From positions 4,387,501 through 4,451,500 of the forward strand of contig NZ_CP136628.1 of the NCBI RefSeq assembly GCF_032918005.1: a stretch of DNA of 64,000 nucleotides, read 5' to 3'. The position numbers and the translations under genes are program-made. Below the pieces are notes generated by a model, which had not been told where the DNA came from, ran no database searches, and saw only the letters and a list, made by a program, of their open reading frames with translations. Shown one piece after another: positions 61,607 to 64,000 of this stretch. The stretch is from Bradyrhizobium sp. NDS-1 (GTDB taxonomy: Bacteria > Pseudomonadota > Alphaproteobacteria > Rhizobiales > Xanthobacteraceae). The first letter of the stretch is position 1, and each line of letters opens with the position of its first letter.

Positions 61607-62488
61607 CTAGGACGGCTTCTTCGGCCGCGACACCAGCTCGATCATCCTGCCTTCATCATCGTCCGGCATCGCAGCCTTCGCCTGCGCGTAAGACTCCACC
61701 GCGGCGCGCGCGACCAGCGGCTTGTCCGCCAGCAGGCTCTCCGCGAGCCTCACCGCATAGGCGGCATCTTTGTGCCGCAGCGCCGATGTGAAGGTCGCGC
61801 CGCTGAAGTCGCGGGCAACCATGCGCTTGGAATGGCGCGCGACCTGCGGGCTTGCGGCAACGCCCGCCTGGATCGATTCCAGCACCAGGTTCATGTCGAG
61901 CCCGGCCTGCTCGGCGATCGCAAGGCCCTCGGCAAGCCCAGCGATCTGGATCGCGCCCATCAGGTTGTTGATGAGCTTGTAGACCGTGCCGGAGCCGACC
62001 GCGCCGAAATGGCGGATGGTCGAGCCGATCGGTTCGAGATAAGGCCGCGCGCGTTCGAGATCGGCCGGATCGGCGCCGACCAGCAGCGTCAGCTTTCCGC
62101 TGGCGGCCGCGTCGGGCAAGCCAGTCACCGGGCAGTCGATGTAGATCAGCCCGCGCGCGTTCAGCTCGCGGCCCATCTCGCGGGCGTGGTCATAAGAGAC
62201 AGTCGAGCATTCTACCGCGATGGTGCCTGATTTCGCGGTCTTGGCTGCGCCGTTCGGCCCGAGCCAGACCGCGCGGGAGGCTTCGTCATCGGCCACCATG
62301 GTCACGACGGCGTCGGCGTCGATCGCAGCGTCCTCAGGCGAGGTCGCCCAGTGCGCGCCGCGCGCGATCAGGTCAGCAGCCTTGGCCTTGCTGCGATTCC
62401 ACAGCGTCACGGTGAAGCCGGCGTCGAGATAGCGGCCGGCCATACCGTGGCCCATCCGCCCAAGCCCGATGAAGGCGACCCGGGGCAT
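61607..62488 (-). CDS. Beta-hydroxyacid dehydrogenase (3-hydroxyisobutyrate dehydrogenase family)
   Basis: A 293-residue enzyme. The Rossmann motif VAFIGLGRMGHGMAGRYLDAG is at the N-terminus, and VTLWNRSKAKA suggests NADP preference (Arg after Asn). The substrate motif is DCPVTGLPDAAASGKLTLLVG. The catalytic Lys is in GSGTVYKLINNLMGA, with a second conserved Lys-Asp in ALRHKDAAYAV. It oxidises a 3-hydroxyacid such as 3-hydroxyisobutyrate or tartronate semialdehyde derivatives; the exact substrate is open. It starts two bases after the prfB stop, so the two are cotranscribed. Confidence 0.9.
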   Translation of the reverse strand: MPRVAFIGLGRMGHGMAGRYLDAGFTVTLWNRSKAKAADLIARGAHWATSPEDAAIDADAVVTMVADDEASRAVWLGPNGAAKTAKSGTIAVECSTVSYDHAREMGRELNARGLIYIDCPVTGLPDAAASGKLTLLVGADPADLERARPYLEPIGSTIRHFGAVGSGTVYKLINNLMGAIQIAGLAEGLAIAEQAGLDMNLVLESIQAGVAASPQVARHSKRMVARDFSGATFTSALRHKDAAYAVRLAESLLADKPLVARAAVESYAQAKAAMPDDDEGRMIELVSRPKKPS

Positions 62489-62490
62489 GA

Positions 62491-63622
<1,132 letters not shown>

Positions 63623-63656
63623 GTCGTTCTCTGATCTCGCGGAATCCCGCGTGCAA

Positions 63657-63705
63657 GCGCATGGTCCGGGAAAGTGTGCAGCGGCTTCCCGAAAAGATCA
63701 TGCGC
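63657..63705. repeat. Dispersed intergenic palindrome (copy 2)
   Basis: Ends GCGCATG / CATGCGC are inverted around GTCCGGGAAAGTG and GCGGCTTCCCGAAAAGATC. It shares GATCTTTTCGG with the element at 3332-3401. It sits in the 187-bp gap between the PBP1A gene and prfB. Confidence 0.6.
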
Positions 63706-63809
63706 AAACAAGAAATACAGCGCGATGACTGATCGCGCAGATGGGGATGTAGCGGCGGCGGCCGCAAAGCGCAACCGCCCGGAACCGCAATCGTCCGTGT
63801 TGTCCGGCC

Positions 63810-64000
63810 TCAGTAGAGGCCACCGGTGCCGGGCCGCATGAAGAAGCCGGAATCCGGTTGCTGCTGCGAGGCCGGCATGCGTCCGTCGGCGTCGGCAACG
63901 CCGATGACGGAGTAATTGTCGGGCGGCGCCGTGCCCGGCTTGAAGGCCTCGAGGATGGTTCCGCCGGTTTCGCCCGGGCCTGCACGCATGCCGGTCTTTG
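63810..64000 (-). CDS. Penicillin-binding protein 1A-like, 3' end only
   Basis: The last 63 codons of a minus-strand gene that runs off the right edge. GGTILEAFKPGTAPPDNYSV is typical of the segment after the transpeptidase domain of alphaproteobacterial PBP1A, and the protein ends FFMRPGTGGLY. The gene order PBP1A - prfB is common in this group and supports the call. PBP1A polymerises and cross-links peptidoglycan. The catalytic domains lie outside the window. Confidence 0.8.
   Translation of the reverse strand, partial: KTGMRAGPGETGGTILEAFKPGTAPPDNYSVIGVADADGRMPASQQQPDSGFFMRPGTGGLY

Overview
The window looks like chromosome of a GC-rich alphaproteobacterium of the Bradyrhizobium / Nitrobacteraceae type. 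This rests on recognised protein families (AlaC-like aminotransferase, GlpX, Hom, class I PHB synthase, Omp31-like barrels, a complete suf operon with SufT, a DUF3551 protein) and on short palindromic intergenic repeats of the kind common in that group. The species cannot be read from the sequence.

Region by region. (1) 1-4 kb: the 5' end of an RND efflux adaptor lipoprotein, divergent from a TetR regulator with two strong operator palindromes between them; an ASCH protein; a type II haloacid dehalogenase; glpX. (2) 3.4-9 kb: homoserine dehydrogenase and AlaC-type aminotransferase on the minus strand; a small lipoprotein; phaC, preceded by a long near-palindrome, then a MAPEG protein. (3) 9-19.4 kb: argC translationally coupled to a PaiB-like flavoprotein, a DedA protein, parE with a strong terminator, two Omp31-type porins, an SDR, an FAD monooxygenase and a Gly-rich secreted protein. 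(4) 20-26.5 kb: a secreted caspase-like protein, an AraC regulator, an RhlE-type RNA helicase with a long leader, a diguanylate cyclase and an orphan FabA-like protein. (5) 27.1-34.2 kb: a Fe-S assembly operon, IscS-like/sufB/sufC/sufD/sufS/sufT/sufA, running right to left. Directly upstream lies an acyltransferase that is divergent from a membrane LytTR regulator. (6) 36.8-52.5 kb: alpha/beta hydrolase, SMR transporter, GST, anmK, tyrS, MFS transporter, DoxX, chemoreceptor, a very large AsmA/DUF3971 protein, a 1-Cys Bcp peroxiredoxin, an M23 peptidase and an EamA transporter. (7) 52.6-61.5 kb: an accessory stretch of small, often secreted or membrane proteins, gene remnants and scattered copies of a short motif. 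(8) 61.6-64 kb: a beta-hydroxyacid dehydrogenase, prfB with the classical programmed +1 frameshift site, and the 3' end of a PBP1A-like gene.

The core regions are ordinary housekeeping. The most informative part is the accessory stretch. A formylglycine-generating enzyme gene there has been reduced by internal deletions and sits just upstream of the sulfatase it would have activated, and that sulfatase has itself lost one base near its 3' end. The same stretch holds a duplicated and broken 5' end of the EamA gene, a nucleotide cyclase remnant and a tandem pair of secreted proteins. I see no CRISPR array, tRNA, rRNA or intact transposase. All reading was by eye, so distances, domain limits and family calls without an obvious motif are approximate.
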